From Gemmatimonadales bacterium UBA2975 (GTDB lineage: Bacteria > Gemmatimonadota > Gemmatimonadetes > Longimicrobiales > Gaopeijiaceae), in assembly GCA_002348265.1 (NCBI GenBank), contig DEAT01000080.1, positions 1 to 64,000 of the forward strand: a DNA stretch of 64,000 bases. The letters are read 5' to 3'. The notes under the pieces were generated by a model. The model did no database searches and was not told the DNA's origin. It saw only the letters and a program-made list of their open reading frames with translations. A program made the position numbers and the translations under genes. Below, in pieces: positions 1 through 9,565 of the stretch. Position 1 is the stretch's first letter, and each line of letters begins with the position of its first letter.

Positions 1-912
1 CTCTCCGTGGACTTCACTGTTAACAATTCCCCGTTTGCAGGGCAGGTGGGCAAGTATGTAACAACCCGCCAACTGCGGGAGCGGCTCTACAAGGAACTTG
101 AGCGAAACGTATCACTTCGTGTGGAAGATACGGAGCAGCCCGATACGTTCACTGTAAGTGGCCGAGGTGAGTTACACCTCACGATTCTCATGGAGACTAT
201 GAGGAGAGAGGGGTATGAGTTCCAGGTATCTCGGCCTCGAGTGATCACGCGCCACGATGATGCTGGAGAGCTACAGGAGCCATATGAGGAGGCAGTGATT
301 GAGGTTCCGTCTGATATGGTAGGGGTCGTTATAGAAAGGCTTGGTTCGAGGAAGGGTGCGATGACGGAGATGAAGCCGATGGGGGAATCGAGTACTACGA
401 GGCTTCGTTTCAAGATCCCGGCTAGGGGACTTTTCGGGTACCGTTCTGAGTTCATGACAGATACACGCGGTGAAGGCATTCTCCATCATACTTTTCAAGA
501 TTGGGATGGCTGGGCGGGCCCACTCAAGGGGCGAACCCGCGGGGTCCTGGTCGCGGATCGCCCAGGCAAGGCTGTCGGCTTCGCTCTATTTGGCTTGCAA
601 GAGCGAGCCACCCTATTCGTGAGCCCCGGAGACGAAACTTATGGGGGCATGCTCGTGGGTGAGAACGTCCGAACCGACGATATGGATGTAAACGTCAGTA
701 AAGAAAAGAAGCTCACGAACATGCGAACTACAGCCTCAGATGAGAATATTAAGCTTGAGCCGCCTAGGAAAATTACGCTTGAACTAGCACTTGAGTTTAT
801 AGACGACGACGAGTTGATTGAGGTTACGCCGGATGCGATTCGACTTCGGAAGCGGGTACTGGACCCTAATCAGAGAAAAAAGGCCGCTAAGAAGGAAAGC
901 CAGTCGAGTTGA
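1..912 (+). CDS. typA: TypA/BipA ribosome-associated GTPase, C-terminal part (5' end outside window)
   Basis: The frame is open from the first base, so the gene starts upstream of the window. About 303 residues remain, roughly half of a normal ~610-residue TypA/BipA. The G domain is missing. What remains matches the translation-factor domains III and V and the BipA-specific C-terminal domain, including GRGELHLTILMETMRREGYE and the later LRFKIPARGLFGYRSEF segment. TypA is a ribosome-binding GTPase linked to 50S assembly and stress or cold adaptation. The basic tail (KKAAKKESQSS) is typical. The next gene follows after a 196-bp gap in which I see no gene or clear terminator. Confidence 0.95.
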   Translation, partial: LSVDFTVNNSPFAGQVGKYVTTRQLRERLYKELERNVSLRVEDTEQPDTFTVSGRGELHLTILMETMRREGYEFQVSRPRVITRHDDAGELQEPYEEAVIEVPSDMVGVVIERLGSRKGAMTEMKPMGESSTTRLRFKIPARGLFGYRSEFMTDTRGEGILHHTFQDWDGWAGPLKGRTRGVLVADRPGKAVGFALFGLQERATLFVSPGDETYGGMLVGENVRTDDMDVNVSKEKKLTNMRTTASDENIKLEPPRKITLELALEFIDDDELIEVTPDAIRLRKRVLDPNQRKKAAKKESQSS

Positions 913-1108
913 GCCCCTGTGTTACTCAGAGGTACGCGCTTAAGTGTGGAGACAGGCGTGCTCTTTAGGTTAAACGGGGTTAGTAGAATTTCGGCAGGAT
1001 TGGAGCACGACGATTTGGAAATCTGGACTGTTTCGCGATGAAAAGAGCCATCAGGATGTCGGGGCAGTGCATGACAAGTGAAGCGATGCGAAATCCCGGA
1101 AAGGCTAC

Positions 1109-1636
1109 GTGAACAAGAAACGTTTCGAAGACGCGTCAACATTCCTTCAGTTTCTCGATAGTGCGAAAGAGCATCGTGATATGTGGCACGCGGTGTACGA
1201 GAGAACTCGGTTGCCGGAGGAAGTCGTTGAAGAGGCGACCAAGACTACTGGGGTGTGGAATCTCCTCGCACTTTCCGAGGACTGGTGCGGAGATGCTGTG
1301 AACACTCTGCCCGTGATCGCGCGACTTGCTGAACGCGTGGGTTGGGATCTTCGTGTCTTGGGTCGGGATGATAATCCGGACCTCATGGATACTCACCTGA
1401 GCGAGGGACGAAGCCGGTCGATTCCGATTGTGATATTCTATGACGAACATTTTAAGGAGATCGGTTGGTGGGGCCCTCGACCTACAGAGATCCAATCTTG
1501 GGTCCGCTCCGAAGGACTTTCGATGTCTTCAGCTGACCGGTATAAGGTGATCAGAGCGTGGTACGCCAGAGATCGAGGGCGCACTACTCTCATAGAGATC
1601 CTAGACGTGATGAGTTCGGCTGCCCCACTATCTTAG
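1109..1636 (+). CDS. Thioredoxin-like fold protein (thioredoxin family, single active-site Cys)
   Basis: A 175-residue cytoplasmic protein with no signal peptide. The thioredoxin-like core contains EDWCGDA (Cys60) at the end of the first core strand, then the cis-proline region SIPIVIFYD (Pro106). The usual CxxC is replaced by CGDA, so only one active-site Cys is present. This pattern resembles the Thioredoxin_9 type, which suggests a monothiol or non-classical redox role. The GTG start at 1109 has a GGAAAGG-like ribosome site just upstream. The next gene begins 5 bp after the stop and is probably co-transcribed. The substrate cannot be inferred. Confidence 0.8.
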   Translation: MNKKRFEDASTFLQFLDSAKEHRDMWHAVYERTRLPEEVVEEATKTTGVWNLLALSEDWCGDAVNTLPVIARLAERVGWDLRVLGRDDNPDLMDTHLSEGRSRSIPIVIFYDEHFKEIGWWGPRPTEIQSWVRSEGLSMSSADRYKVIRAWYARDRGRTTLIEILDVMSSAAPLS

Positions 1637-1641
1637 TCATC

Positions 1642-3114
1642 ATGTCACGACGCCTCGGATTTTTCGCCCTCGCGTTCGGGTCGGGTTTTGCGGTTCTTGC
1701 AATTGAGATTGCAGGAGCTCGTCTGATTGCGCCCGTATTTGGGCTTTCTGTAGTGCCTTGGACTGCCGTCATTGGCGTCATTCTCGCGGCGCTCGCTGCT
1801 GGAAATCACATAGGTGGCCGACTGGCGGATGCAGGTCGGGTGCCGCTTTCGAGCGTGCTCGCGATAGCTTCGATCACGGGAGTTCTTCCGGTAATTGGCT
1901 CAAGCTTTCCGTGGCTGGCTCGCGAAATGTTTGGTTTTATACCTGGTGCATTAGTTAGCGCCTTGGTGCTTTTTGCACCGCCCGTACTTTGCTTGGGGGC
2001 TGTGGTACCCTATCTGGTTCAAGCCGATACGGACGATTTGGGCTCTGTCGGACGTCGAGCGGGAGATATAAGTGCCTCTGCGACAGCTGGATCGATCACA
2101 GGGTCGTTTGTGACCGGTTTTTTTCTGCTCCCGGTCATGCCGTTGTCGGTCCTCCTCGGTGTTAATGCCGGAGCGCTCATGCTGATGGCGGCTGCATCCA
2201 GAAGGATATTAGGTGGGCGATCGCAAAGCGGCCGAGCGTTGGTGGCCGTAATCGGACTTCCGATTCTCGGGGTGCTCGCTTCCGGGTCGCCGCCTGATAC
2301 CCTCTATGAGGGGCAGACGCTGTATACGGCCGTAGCAGTTACTGAGCGTCCTTGGGCCGATGGCCGGATCGTTAGAGAGCTATGGCAGAATGGAGGCTCG
2401 TCTTCGGCTGAGTTCATTGATTCTGGCGCTCCTGCTCATGTGTATGCGTCGGCGAGTTTGGATATACTGAACCTGTGGATAGACAAGGTCGATCGCGCCT
2501 TAGTGCTCGGCGGTGCTGCGCTCACGGTACCAGTCGCTATGCAGGATGCGCGCCCAGGAATGGAGATCGTGGTGGTGGAGATTGATCCAAAGGTGACAGA
2601 ACTAGCGCAAACGTACTTCGCATTCGGTGAGCGAGAACGACCTGATATTAAAGTGCATCATGCAGATGCGAGGACGTTTCTTCGTTCTGGGAATGACCGT
2701 TATGAGCTCGTCTATCTCGATGTCTTTGATCATCTCTTGACGGTCCCTTGGACGATGGTCACACGAGAAGCGCTGGTCGATATGCGAGCACGACTTGCGC
2801 CTGGAGGTGTGTTTATGGCGAACATCCTTTCGCCCCTCGCGGGCGAGGGCGCTGCTTTTTTAGCTCGATTTCGAGCCACACTCGAATCTGTCTTTCCTGC
2901 GAACAGAATCTACATGACGGAGTCTTCAAGAGATCTGGGCGCGACTCAGAACCTTATTGTGCTAGGGGCAGAGTCTGAAGTTCTGTTGGATCCGCTAGAC
3001 GAGTCGTGGGTCGTATCGCCGGTACCTGCTGAGGGGCCTCCACTAACCGATGCTTGGGCACCGGTAGAGTCGCTTCAAGCTCGTGTGTTTATGGGGGGAC
3101 TCCGTTGGTACTGA
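1642..3114 (+). CDS. Membrane-bound spermidine-synthase-like protein (fused transporter-type TM region plus SAM-fold domain)
   Basis: About 490 residues. The first ~210 form several hydrophobic helices of the MFS/spermidine-synthase fusion type, including a glycine/alanine-rich stretch around GVILAALAAGNHIGGRLADA. The C-terminal half carries a Rossmann methyltransferase/spermidine-synthase fold: ALVLGGAALTVPVAMQD (nucleotide-binding loop), VVVEIDPKV (acidic residue) and YELVYLDVFDH. Such fusions are widespread, but their polyamine substrate is rarely proven, so propylamine transfer is an inference. I chose the ATG at 1642 because upstream codons in the frame overlap the preceding gene and encode no hydrophobic segment. 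Confidence 0.8.
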   Translation: MSRRLGFFALAFGSGFAVLAIEIAGARLIAPVFGLSVVPWTAVIGVILAALAAGNHIGGRLADAGRVPLSSVLAIASITGVLPVIGSSFPWLAREMFGFIPGALVSALVLFAPPVLCLGAVVPYLVQADTDDLGSVGRRAGDISASATAGSITGSFVTGFFLLPVMPLSVLLGVNAGALMLMAAASRRILGGRSQSGRALVAVIGLPILGVLASGSPPDTLYEGQTLYTAVAVTERPWADGRIVRELWQNGGSSSAEFIDSGAPAHVYASASLDILNLWIDKVDRALVLGGAALTVPVAMQDARPGMEIVVVEIDPKVTELAQTYFAFGERERPDIKVHHADARTFLRSGNDRYELVYLDVFDHLLTVPWTMVTREALVDMRARLAPGGVFMANILSPLAGEGAAFLARFRATLESVFPANRIYMTESSRDLGATQNLIVLGAESEVLLDPLDESWVVSPVPAEGPPLTDAWAPVESLQARVFMGGLRWY

Positions 3115-3194
3115 CGTTCAAAGATGGAGTGCCGGAAAACGTGCACCCACTCAATGTGGTTAAGAGGATGAAAGGCGATTTAGTTGAGGATGAG

Positions 3195-3653
3195 ATGAAC
3201 TCAACTTCTGACACCGAGGAGATCCCGGTGGGCCGTCCTCCCCTCTTCGAAGTGTACATGCGTATGGCAGAAGAGCTAGCGAAGAGGTCTACTTGTGCTC
3301 GTCTGCAGGTCGGGACCGTCATCACCGATTCACGACTCGAACACGTGGTTGCGATCGGATACAACGGTAACGCACGAGGCTTTCCTAATAGGTGTGACTC
3401 GGATCAGGCAGGAAAGTGTGGATGCATTCACTCGGAGATGAACGCGCTCGTAAAGTCACCTGGACATCTGCGGGACAAGGTTGCTTTTATCACAGCTAGT
3501 CCTTGTACCATGTGTGCCAAGCTGATAATCCAAGCGAATATTTCGCACGTCTTTTTCCGAGAGCTATACCGGGATTCCACAGGTGTCGCAATTCTAGAAA
3601 GTGCCGGGGTGGTGGCGGTTCACTACACTCGTTGGATGGATGCTTGGCGTTAG
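3195..3653 (+). CDS. dCMP deaminase family protein (deoxycytidylate deaminase)
   Basis: A 152-residue zinc deaminase that probably converts dCMP to dUMP for thymidylate synthesis. The zinc-site pattern is complete: His79-Ser-Glu81 (HSE) and Pro103-Cys104-x2-Cys107 (PCTMC). The upstream Cys67, Cys75 and Cys77 resemble the second metal cluster seen in bacterial and phage dCMP deaminases. The ATG at 3195 is preceded by GAGGATGAG, a usable ribosome site. An in-frame ATG at 3168 is possible and would add nine residues. The gene stands between the spermidine-synthase-like gene and a converging dehydrogenase. Confidence 0.85.
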   Translation: MNSTSDTEEIPVGRPPLFEVYMRMAEELAKRSTCARLQVGTVITDSRLEHVVAIGYNGNARGFPNRCDSDQAGKCGCIHSEMNALVKSPGHLRDKVAFITASPCTMCAKLIIQANISHVFFRELYRDSTGVAILESAGVVAVHYTRWMDAWR

Positions 3654-3757
3654 TAGTGCGCTACATTCTCAGGAGGTGAGGGGGTGGAAAGTGCTAACCC
3701 CAATGACTAAATGCCCAAACTTGACTAGGGTGGCATATAGCTATTGAAGGAGTTCGT

Positions 3758-6700
3758 CTACGTCGCTAGCCCTTCTGCGAGTAAGATGGCCGCATGGGTG
3801 GCATTCCGGCCTGTCCCGTCTGCGATCTGTGCTCTACAGCTAGTTCCGTCTGCTATGATGTGAACATCGTCTTCCGCTGCCCTCACCTGAGGCAAGAGGT
3901 CCAGTTCTCCGATCGCCATTGAAGTTGCGTAATGCTCGGCATGGTATCCGAAGGCTCCGGCCATTCCACAACAACCAGATTCAATCGCTGTCACCTCGAC
4001 GCCGGGTAGTCGGGCGAGCATCCGATCTACTGCGGGGACACCTCCGAAAGCTTTCTGATGGCAGTGCCCGTGTCTGAGTATGCGGAGCGGTTGTCCGTCT
4101 GGCCCCTTATAGACTTGGTTATTGAAGGATATTGTCCGTCCATCTTCCCATGCTTGATCAAGATAATCCTCTAGGGTTAACGAAAGCTCAGACAGCCGAT
4201 TCGCTTCCGTGTTGTCTAGGAGCGCGGGTATTTCGTCTTTGAGCGTGTAGAGGCAAGATGGCTCGAGGCCGACAATCTTGATGTCGTCGGATGTCATCTT
4301 TCTCGCCGCGTTAACTAAGCGCTCGGCTTCATGGATTGCTTCATCTACCATACCTGCGCTGAGATACGTACGTCCACAGCATAAAGGACGCTCTCCGGGT
4401 GCCGATCGAAGCGGAATCACGTCGGCCCCGGAAGCCTGTAATAGGTCCCTTGCCGCTCGAGGGATCTCTGGCTCAAACCATCTGGAGAAGGTGTCCACGA
4501 ACAGCGCTACTTGTGGTTTAGTCGAAGCTGCCGTGATCTCTATGCTTCCTTGCTCCGCACCGGACTTAGCAGGGGGTACTACCGACTTAAGTTCTTGGTC
4601 TGTCCATGCCTGCCCTGCCCAGCGTGGTAGTCGCCGCTCGGGTGCTAGACCCAGAAGTCGTTTCCCAGGAAGGTGGCTGGCCAAGTTCAGGAGCCGTGAC
4701 AGCCTTGAAACTTTTGGAGCGATCCGTGGGAGAGCAGCCAGCAGTCGCTCACGAAGTGGAGTGCCGGTGATCCTGTTCCGTCGATGTTGCCATTCAATCT
4801 TCATTCGGGACATATCGACACCTGCTGGACATTCACGCGCACATCCTTTGCAGGAGATGCACAGTGACATCGCTTCGACCATCTCAGGGGAATCCAATCC
4901 GCTGTCTCCGAGCTGCCCGCTTAGGGCCAATCGGAGAGCGTTCGCCCGCCCTCGGGTCGAGTGCTGTTCTTGGCGGGTTGCACGAAACGACGGACACATG
5001 ATACCAGGGTCGGTCTTTCTGCACGCTCCATTGTTGTTGCACCGTTCTGTTGCCCCGAGTAGACCTCCAGGTTCCCAACTTAGAACAGTGGGGAGCACCT
5101 CCTCAGCTCTTTGTTCATCGTACTGAGGATGGAACCGGAAGAGCGAAGGCTCATCCATCTTTGGCGCGTCGACAATCTTGCCCGGGTTTAGGATCCCAAG
5201 GGGATCCAAGGTGTCTTTGACTTCCCGATATACGCGGGTCACCTGTTCCCCAACCATTGCCGGAAGAAATTCAGATCTAAGGATTCCATCGCCGTGCTCA
5301 CCGGAGTGAGTGCCTCCAAAGCGCCGCACCACCTCGTGTGTTTCTTCCGCAATACGGCGGACAAGTGCTATGTCCTCGGGGTCTCGAAGGTTGAGAGCCG
5401 GACGAACATGAAGACATCCCACTGAAGCGTGAGCGTACCATGTGCCATCTGTGCCATGACGTCGGAATATCGCATTGACCTCCATGGCGTATTCGGCGAG
5501 ATGCTCGAGGGGCACGGCACAGTCTTCAATGAAAGAGATGGGTTTTCGATGTCCAGCCATAGACATCACGATGTTCAGTCCGGCCTTCCTTACATTCCAG
5601 ACAGCTGCCTGTTCAGCTAATGTGATTGCACTCGTCACGGATGAGGGATATCCGATTTGGGTCATGAGGCCATCTAAGTGTCCTAGCTCTCTCTCCAATT
5701 CCGCTCCTGAATCAGGCGATGAGAATTCGACGAGCAGAAGGGCTCCTGGAGTGCCGCGGACGAACCTTGCAATGGTAGATCGGAAGTCTGGTATCCCAGC
5801 AGCAAGTGTGAGGACATTGGAGTCGACTAGTTCCACTGCAGAGGGGTCCAGTGAGACTAGGTGTTGGACTGAGTCCAACGCTTGGATGAGGTCTGGAAAG
5901 TGGCAAAGACCGAGAACGCGTTTCCTAGGTAGTTCGGCAAGCCCCAGTCTAAGCTTTGAGAAGAAGGCGAGTGTGCCCTCGGATCCTACCAGGAGCCTTG
6001 CCAGCGCTTCTGCGCCAGGGCCAATGCGGTTCAGGTTGTATCCGGCGACGTTACGCATTGTTCGCGGTTGTCGTTTACGGATTTCTGCTGCGTTATTCCT
6101 ATATAGGCTCTGCAGTCGTTCACGTTCTGTAGCGATGGTGTCGGCACAACCGGTTCGCACCGACTCACCAAGCCAAAGTCGCCGCCCATCTGCGAGGACG
6201 ACTTCTAGGTCGATCACGTTATCTACCATCATCCCGTAATGGATTGATCGCGACCCGGCGCTGTTATTTCCTGCCATGCCACCGAGCGTGGCTCGGCTAC
6301 CCGTTGAAGGGTCTACAGGAAACCATAGGCCGTCAGGGGTGAGAGTCGCGTTCAGATGGTCGAGTACAACACCGGGTTCTACATCAATGCATCCTGAGAA
6401 GGAGGCCTGGGATCCACCACCAGATTCTTCTCCGTGGCCGAGTGCCTCAACCGGACCCACTTCGTTGAGGTGTCGGTGCGTGTCTAGCACTATAGCGCGG
6501 CCGATCGTTTGACCGCACTGAGATGTCCCACCACCTCGGGGTAGCACGGGAACATCATGGGAGCGTGCGACTTCGAGGACGGCCTGGACGTCTCCGACTG
6601 AGCGGGGAAAGACTACACCGAGTGGCTCCACTTGATAATGTGACGCGTCGGTGGAGTATAGACCGCGGGTGAAACGATCAAAGCGGACTTCGCCCTCCAC

Positions 6701-6760
6701 AGCTCGCGCGAGCTTTCGTTCGAGAGTTGGATCGCCTGGGGCGAGTCGAGTCAGTGCCAT
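3758..6760 (-). CDS. FAD-linked oxidase fused to Fe-S/CCG-domain oxidoreductase (YdiJ-type D-2-hydroxyacid dehydrogenase)
   Basis: About 1000 residues, close to E. coli YdiJ (~1018), a D-2-hydroxyglutarate dehydrogenase. Domains in order: PCMH-type FAD binding (VLPRGGGTSQCGQ; AGNNSAGSRS), FAD-oxidase C-terminal domain (HASVGCLHVRP; GEHGDG), a ferredoxin-like cluster (CISCKGCARECP) and two CCG half-motifs (LCCGRTY; GCCGMAGAFGY) of the GlpC/heterodisulfide-reductase type. It should oxidise a D-2-hydroxyacid and pass electrons to the respiratory chain. The start at 6760 gives a normal N-terminus and leaves ~98 bp for divergent promoters. The longer ATG at 6865 would overlap the opposing gene's start. 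The exact substrate is unknown. Confidence 0.85.
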   Translation of the reverse strand: MALTRLAPGDPTLERKLARAVEGEVRFDRFTRGLYSTDASHYQVEPLGVVFPRSVGDVQAVLEVARSHDVPVLPRGGGTSQCGQTIGRAIVLDTHRHLNEVGPVEALGHGEESGGGSQASFSGCIDVEPGVVLDHLNATLTPDGLWFPVDPSTGSRATLGGMAGNNSAGSRSIHYGMMVDNVIDLEVVLADGRRLWLGESVRTGCADTIATERERLQSLYRNNAAEIRKRQPRTMRNVAGYNLNRIGPGAEALARLLVGSEGTLAFFSKLRLGLAELPRKRVLGLCHFPDLIQALDSVQHLVSLDPSAVELVDSNVLTLAAGIPDFRSTIARFVRGTPGALLLVEFSSPDSGAELERELGHLDGLMTQIGYPSSVTSAITLAEQAAVWNVRKAGLNIVMSMAGHRKPISFIEDCAVPLEHLAEYAMEVNAIFRRHGTDGTWYAHASVGCLHVRPALNLRDPEDIALVRRIAEETHEVVRRFGGTHSGEHGDGILRSEFLPAMVGEQVTRVYREVKDTLDPLGILNPGKIVDAPKMDEPSLFRFHPQYDEQRAEEVLPTVLSWEPGGLLGATERCNNNGACRKTDPGIMCPSFRATRQEQHSTRGRANALRLALSGQLGDSGLDSPEMVEAMSLCISCKGCARECPAGVDMSRMKIEWQHRRNRITGTPLRERLLAALPRIAPKVSRLSRLLNLASHLPGKRLLGLAPERRLPRWAGQAWTDQELKSVVPPAKSGAEQGSIEITAASTKPQVALFVDTFSRWFEPEIPRAARDLLQASGADVIPLRSAPGERPLCCGRTYLSAGMVDEAIHEAERLVNAARKMTSDDIKIVGLEPSCLYTLKDEIPALLDNTEANRLSELSLTLEDYLDQAWEDGRTISFNNQVYKGPDGQPLRILRHGHCHQKAFGGVPAVDRMLARLPGVEVTAIESGCCGMAGAFGYHAEHYATSMAIGELDLLPQVRAAEDDVHIIADGTSCRAQIADGTGRNATHAAILLAEGLAT

Positions 6761-6858
6761 CTGGTCGTGTGATTGGTTTCCGGACCCTATGTTGGGCCGT
6801 TCTTGGACGGTGCCAACGTACCGATCGTCGTTCTCTGTCGCATCTAAGTGAGTGCACG

Positions 6859-8028
6859 TTGACATATCAAAGTGGACGCCATTTCCTGCAGCTTCCTGGC
6901 CCGACTAATACGCCTGCTCGTGTGCTTCAGGCTATGGCAAAGGCCACGATCGATCATCGTGGCCCTGAATTCGCCGATTTGACGGCTCGTCTTCTAGAGG
7001 GGCTCCGTTACCTCTTCAAGACGAAGCATGACGTGTTTATGTACCCTGCCTCCGGCAGCGGTGCCTGGGAAGCGGCTATTGCTAATACGCTTTCACCGGG
7101 TGACCGGGTTCTTTTGTTTGAGCAGGGCTTCTTTGCCCAGACTTGGGCGAAAGTGGCAAGCCGATTCGGAATTGATGTCGTGAATGTTGAATGGAACCCA
7201 CGCATAGGTGTGAGACCCGAAGCGGTCATTCGGCAGTTGGAGCAGGACGCTACGATAAAGGCGGTTTGCATCGTGCATAACGAGACTTCGACTGGTGTCA
7301 CAACTGATATTGAGTCGATCGGACGAGCAATGCGTGACTCGGGCCATCCAGCGATGCTCTTTGTAGATGCAGTTTCATCATTGGCTGTTACGGACCTACA
7401 GCATGACGCTTGGAGCATCGATGTGACCGTTAGTGGGTCACAGAAGGGTATGATGTTGCCGCCCGGGCTGGCTGTCCTCGCGGTCGGTCCACGTGCCATG
7501 GAGGCACATGAGGGTGCGATGCTGCCTAGGTCTTATTGGGATTGGGATGATCAGAAGCGTTTCAATGAGAGGGGCTTCTTTCCCTACACTCCAGCCACCA
7601 ACCTTATGTTCGGTCTGGAGGAGGCTCTTGCTATGCTTGCAGAAGAAGGTCTTGAGAATGTTTTTGCGCGCCATGCATTGTTTGGACGCGTGACGCGAGC
7701 AGCAGTTGAGGGATGGGGTCTCGATGTCGTCTCGCAAAACGAGTCGGAGGCGAGCCAAGCGGCCACGGCCGTCCTAGTGCCCAAGGGCCATGATGCAGAT
7801 GCGGTTCGCGCATTGATCCTAGATCGTTTTGACATGTCACTGGGGACCGGACTGGACCCCTTTCGGGGGCAGGTCTTCAGGGTGGGTCACATCGGAGATC
7901 TAGGTCCGTTGCAGCTCATAGGAACGCTAGCGGGTGTGGAGATGGGTCTCCAGCTTTCTGGGGTTATAAGCAAAGCCGAAGGGGTGGCTGCTGCGATGGA
8001 GGCACTGATCAAGGACACTGCAATATGA
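6859..8028 (+). CDS. Class V aminotransferase: alanine/serine-glyoxylate aminotransferase family
   Basis: 389 residues. The N-terminus GRHFLQLPGPTNTPARVL and the DHRGPEF motif are diagnostic of serine-glyoxylate and alanine-glyoxylate transaminases. The PLP lysine lies in SGSQKGMMLPPG, and FVDAVSSL contains the PLP-N1-binding Asp. The enzyme would transfer an amino group to glyoxylate, producing glycine. The TTG start at 6859 is chosen because the family usually begins a few residues before GRHFLQ. Upstream sequence in this frame belongs to the opposing gene's leader. The stop overlaps the dctP start in ATGA, so it heads the TRAP-transporter operon. Confidence 0.88.
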   Translation: MTYQSGRHFLQLPGPTNTPARVLQAMAKATIDHRGPEFADLTARLLEGLRYLFKTKHDVFMYPASGSGAWEAAIANTLSPGDRVLLFEQGFFAQTWAKVASRFGIDVVNVEWNPRIGVRPEAVIRQLEQDATIKAVCIVHNETSTGVTTDIESIGRAMRDSGHPAMLFVDAVSSLAVTDLQHDAWSIDVTVSGSQKGMMLPPGLAVLAVGPRAMEAHEGAMLPRSYWDWDDQKRFNERGFFPYTPATNLMFGLEEALAMLAEEGLENVFARHALFGRVTRAAVEGWGLDVVSQNESEASQAATAVLVPKGHDADAVRALILDRFDMSLGTGLDPFRGQVFRVGHIGDLGPLQLIGTLAGVEMGLQLSGVISKAEGVAAAMEALIKDTAI

Positions 8029-9032
8029 TCAATCGAATAGGTTCCTTCTCGTGTCTGCAGTGGTTTGCCTTGGCTGGGTGCGCGGCTTTGTTTTCAGGCT
8101 GCTCCTCAGATGCGTCGTCACCACGTGAGTTGAAGTTCGGTCATGTTGGGGAGCCAGGGTCTTTGTTCGCACTCTCCGCTGACGAGTTTGCTAGACGTGC
8201 CAACGAACGGCTCCCAGAGGGTTGGGAGATTGTGACTTATGGCTCCAGTCAGCTTGGTGGCGACGAGTTGCTTCTGCAGAAAATCAAACTTGGGACGGTC
8301 GATTTCGCTCTGCCGTCCACGATTATGTCTTCACAGGTGGATGCCTTTGGCCTATTCGAGATGCCATACTTGGTTCGTGATCGGATGCATATGCAATCGA
8401 TTGAAGAAGAGGTTGTTTGGACGGATCTCGCTCCTTTGGCAGAGGCTGCGGGCTACAAGGTTCTTGCTGTTTGGGAAAACGGATTTCGGCACGTTACCAA
8501 TAGCTCGAAGCCACTCGAGACACCGGATGACCTAGAAGGCATAAAGCTTCGAACACCCAGTGGGGTCTGGCGGCTCAAGCTCTTCCAGGCCCTTGGGGCA
8601 AATCCAACGCCAATGGCATTGTCAGAGGTCTTTATTGGCTTACAGACTGGTGTGATTGACGGACAGGAGAACCCCTTAGCACAGATCTGGGGGTCGAAAT
8701 TTTATGAAGTACAGGATTACCTATCTCTGACAGGCCATGTCTACACGCCAGCGTATCTAGTGGTCTCTCCGACTCGCTGGGGCTCTCTTCCCCTTGAGAT
8801 TCAGTCGATTCTGCATGAAGAGGCTAGAGCGACTCAGGTTTACGTTTATGAGACCGCTAAGCGGCTTGACTCGGAGCTAGTTGGCCAGATCCGCGAGGCA
8901 GGTGTTCTCGTGAACCAGCCTGACCGGAAGCCATTCCTAGACGCCAGTGCTGAACTTTATATCGAGTTCGGTTTGACTGTTGAGTCCGGTGATTCATTGC
9001 TTGAACGGGCCGCAGCTGCGGGGTCGAACTGA
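8025..9032 (+). CDS. dctP: TRAP transporter substrate-binding protein (DctP family), lipoprotein
   Basis: 335 residues. The N-terminus has a lipoprotein signal with lipobox LFSGC (lipid-carrying Cys26), so it is probably membrane-anchored rather than freely periplasmic. The DctP signature LSEVFIGLQTGVIDGQENP follows, together with the conserved KLRTPSG region that normally holds the carboxylate-binding Arg. Such proteins deliver small carboxylates to a DctQM permease, which couples uptake to a sodium gradient. The start overlaps the aminotransferase stop (ATGA), and dctQ begins 12 bp after the stop. The ligand is unknown; the gene context suggests a hydroxy-, keto- or amino-carboxylate. Confidence 0.92.
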   Translation: MINRIGSFSCLQWFALAGCAALFSGCSSDASSPRELKFGHVGEPGSLFALSADEFARRANERLPEGWEIVTYGSSQLGGDELLLQKIKLGTVDFALPSTIMSSQVDAFGLFEMPYLVRDRMHMQSIEEEVVWTDLAPLAEAAGYKVLAVWENGFRHVTNSSKPLETPDDLEGIKLRTPSGVWRLKLFQALGANPTPMALSEVFIGLQTGVIDGQENPLAQIWGSKFYEVQDYLSLTGHVYTPAYLVVSPTRWGSLPLEIQSILHEEARATQVYVYETAKRLDSELVGQIREAGVLVNQPDRKPFLDASAELYIEFGLTVESGDSLLERAAAAGSN

Positions 9033-9043
9033 CTATTGAATCG

Positions 9044-9565
9044 TTGAGGCAAGGCCTCAGAAAGCTATTAGAGGTTATCGTTCTCGTCCTGATGGCAGTT
9101 TTGGCCGCAGTGGTTGTCGTGGGCGTCATATTTCGTAAGTCAGGTGCCTCGTTGATCTGGTACGACGAGGTTGCGTCGATCCTTCTCGCTTGGCTGACCT
9201 ATTACGGCGCTGCGTTAGCCGCGCTCAATCGAGCACACATAGGCATGCCTACCCTGCTTGATCGGTTACGAGGATTTTCTCGCACTGCTCTCGTGCTGTT
9301 CGGGGAAGTTTGTACCATTTCCTTCTTCGTAGTGCTGGCGTGGGCGGGCGTTAGGGTGCTGGCGGTCCTTGGAGGGACCTCTCTGGTCTCCCTTCCTTCT
9401 GTGCCTATGTCTTTGGCGCAGTCCGTTATCCCGATAGGTGCGGTGCTCTTTATCGCGGCTCAGTTGCTGACGATCGGTGACGTATTGGGATCAGCTAAGA
9501 GAACAGACACTATCGCAGGTGGACAAACGCTTGTGGCCGTCGATTCTGAGGATGTCGACCGGTGA
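9044..9565 (+). CDS. dctQ: TRAP transporter small permease subunit (DctQ family)
   Basis: 173 residues with four predicted transmembrane helices. The family motif is visible in IWYDEVASILLAWLTYYGAALA, where the conserved E/W region follows the first helix, and in the GMPTLLDR loop. DctQ forms a complex with DctM and is required for transport. The start is TTG at 9044; no ATG or GTG in the frame lies close enough to fit. The last codons overlap the dctM GTG start at 9562, which suggests translational coupling and fixed stoichiometry. Confidence 0.9.
   Translation: MRQGLRKLLEVIVLVLMAVLAAVVVVGVIFRKSGASLIWYDEVASILLAWLTYYGAALAALNRAHIGMPTLLDRLRGFSRTALVLFGEVCTISFFVVLAWAGVRVLAVLGGTSLVSLPSVPMSLAQSVIPIGAVLFIAAQLLTIGDVLGSAKRTDTIAGGQTLVAVDSEDVDR

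Noticed and set aside
4278..6239. Long plus-strand frames (up to 282 codons) inside the YdiJ-type gene
   Set aside because: These are antisense shadows. The minus frame has full FAD and Fe-S domain conservation; the plus frames have low-complexity Ser/Arg-rich translations.
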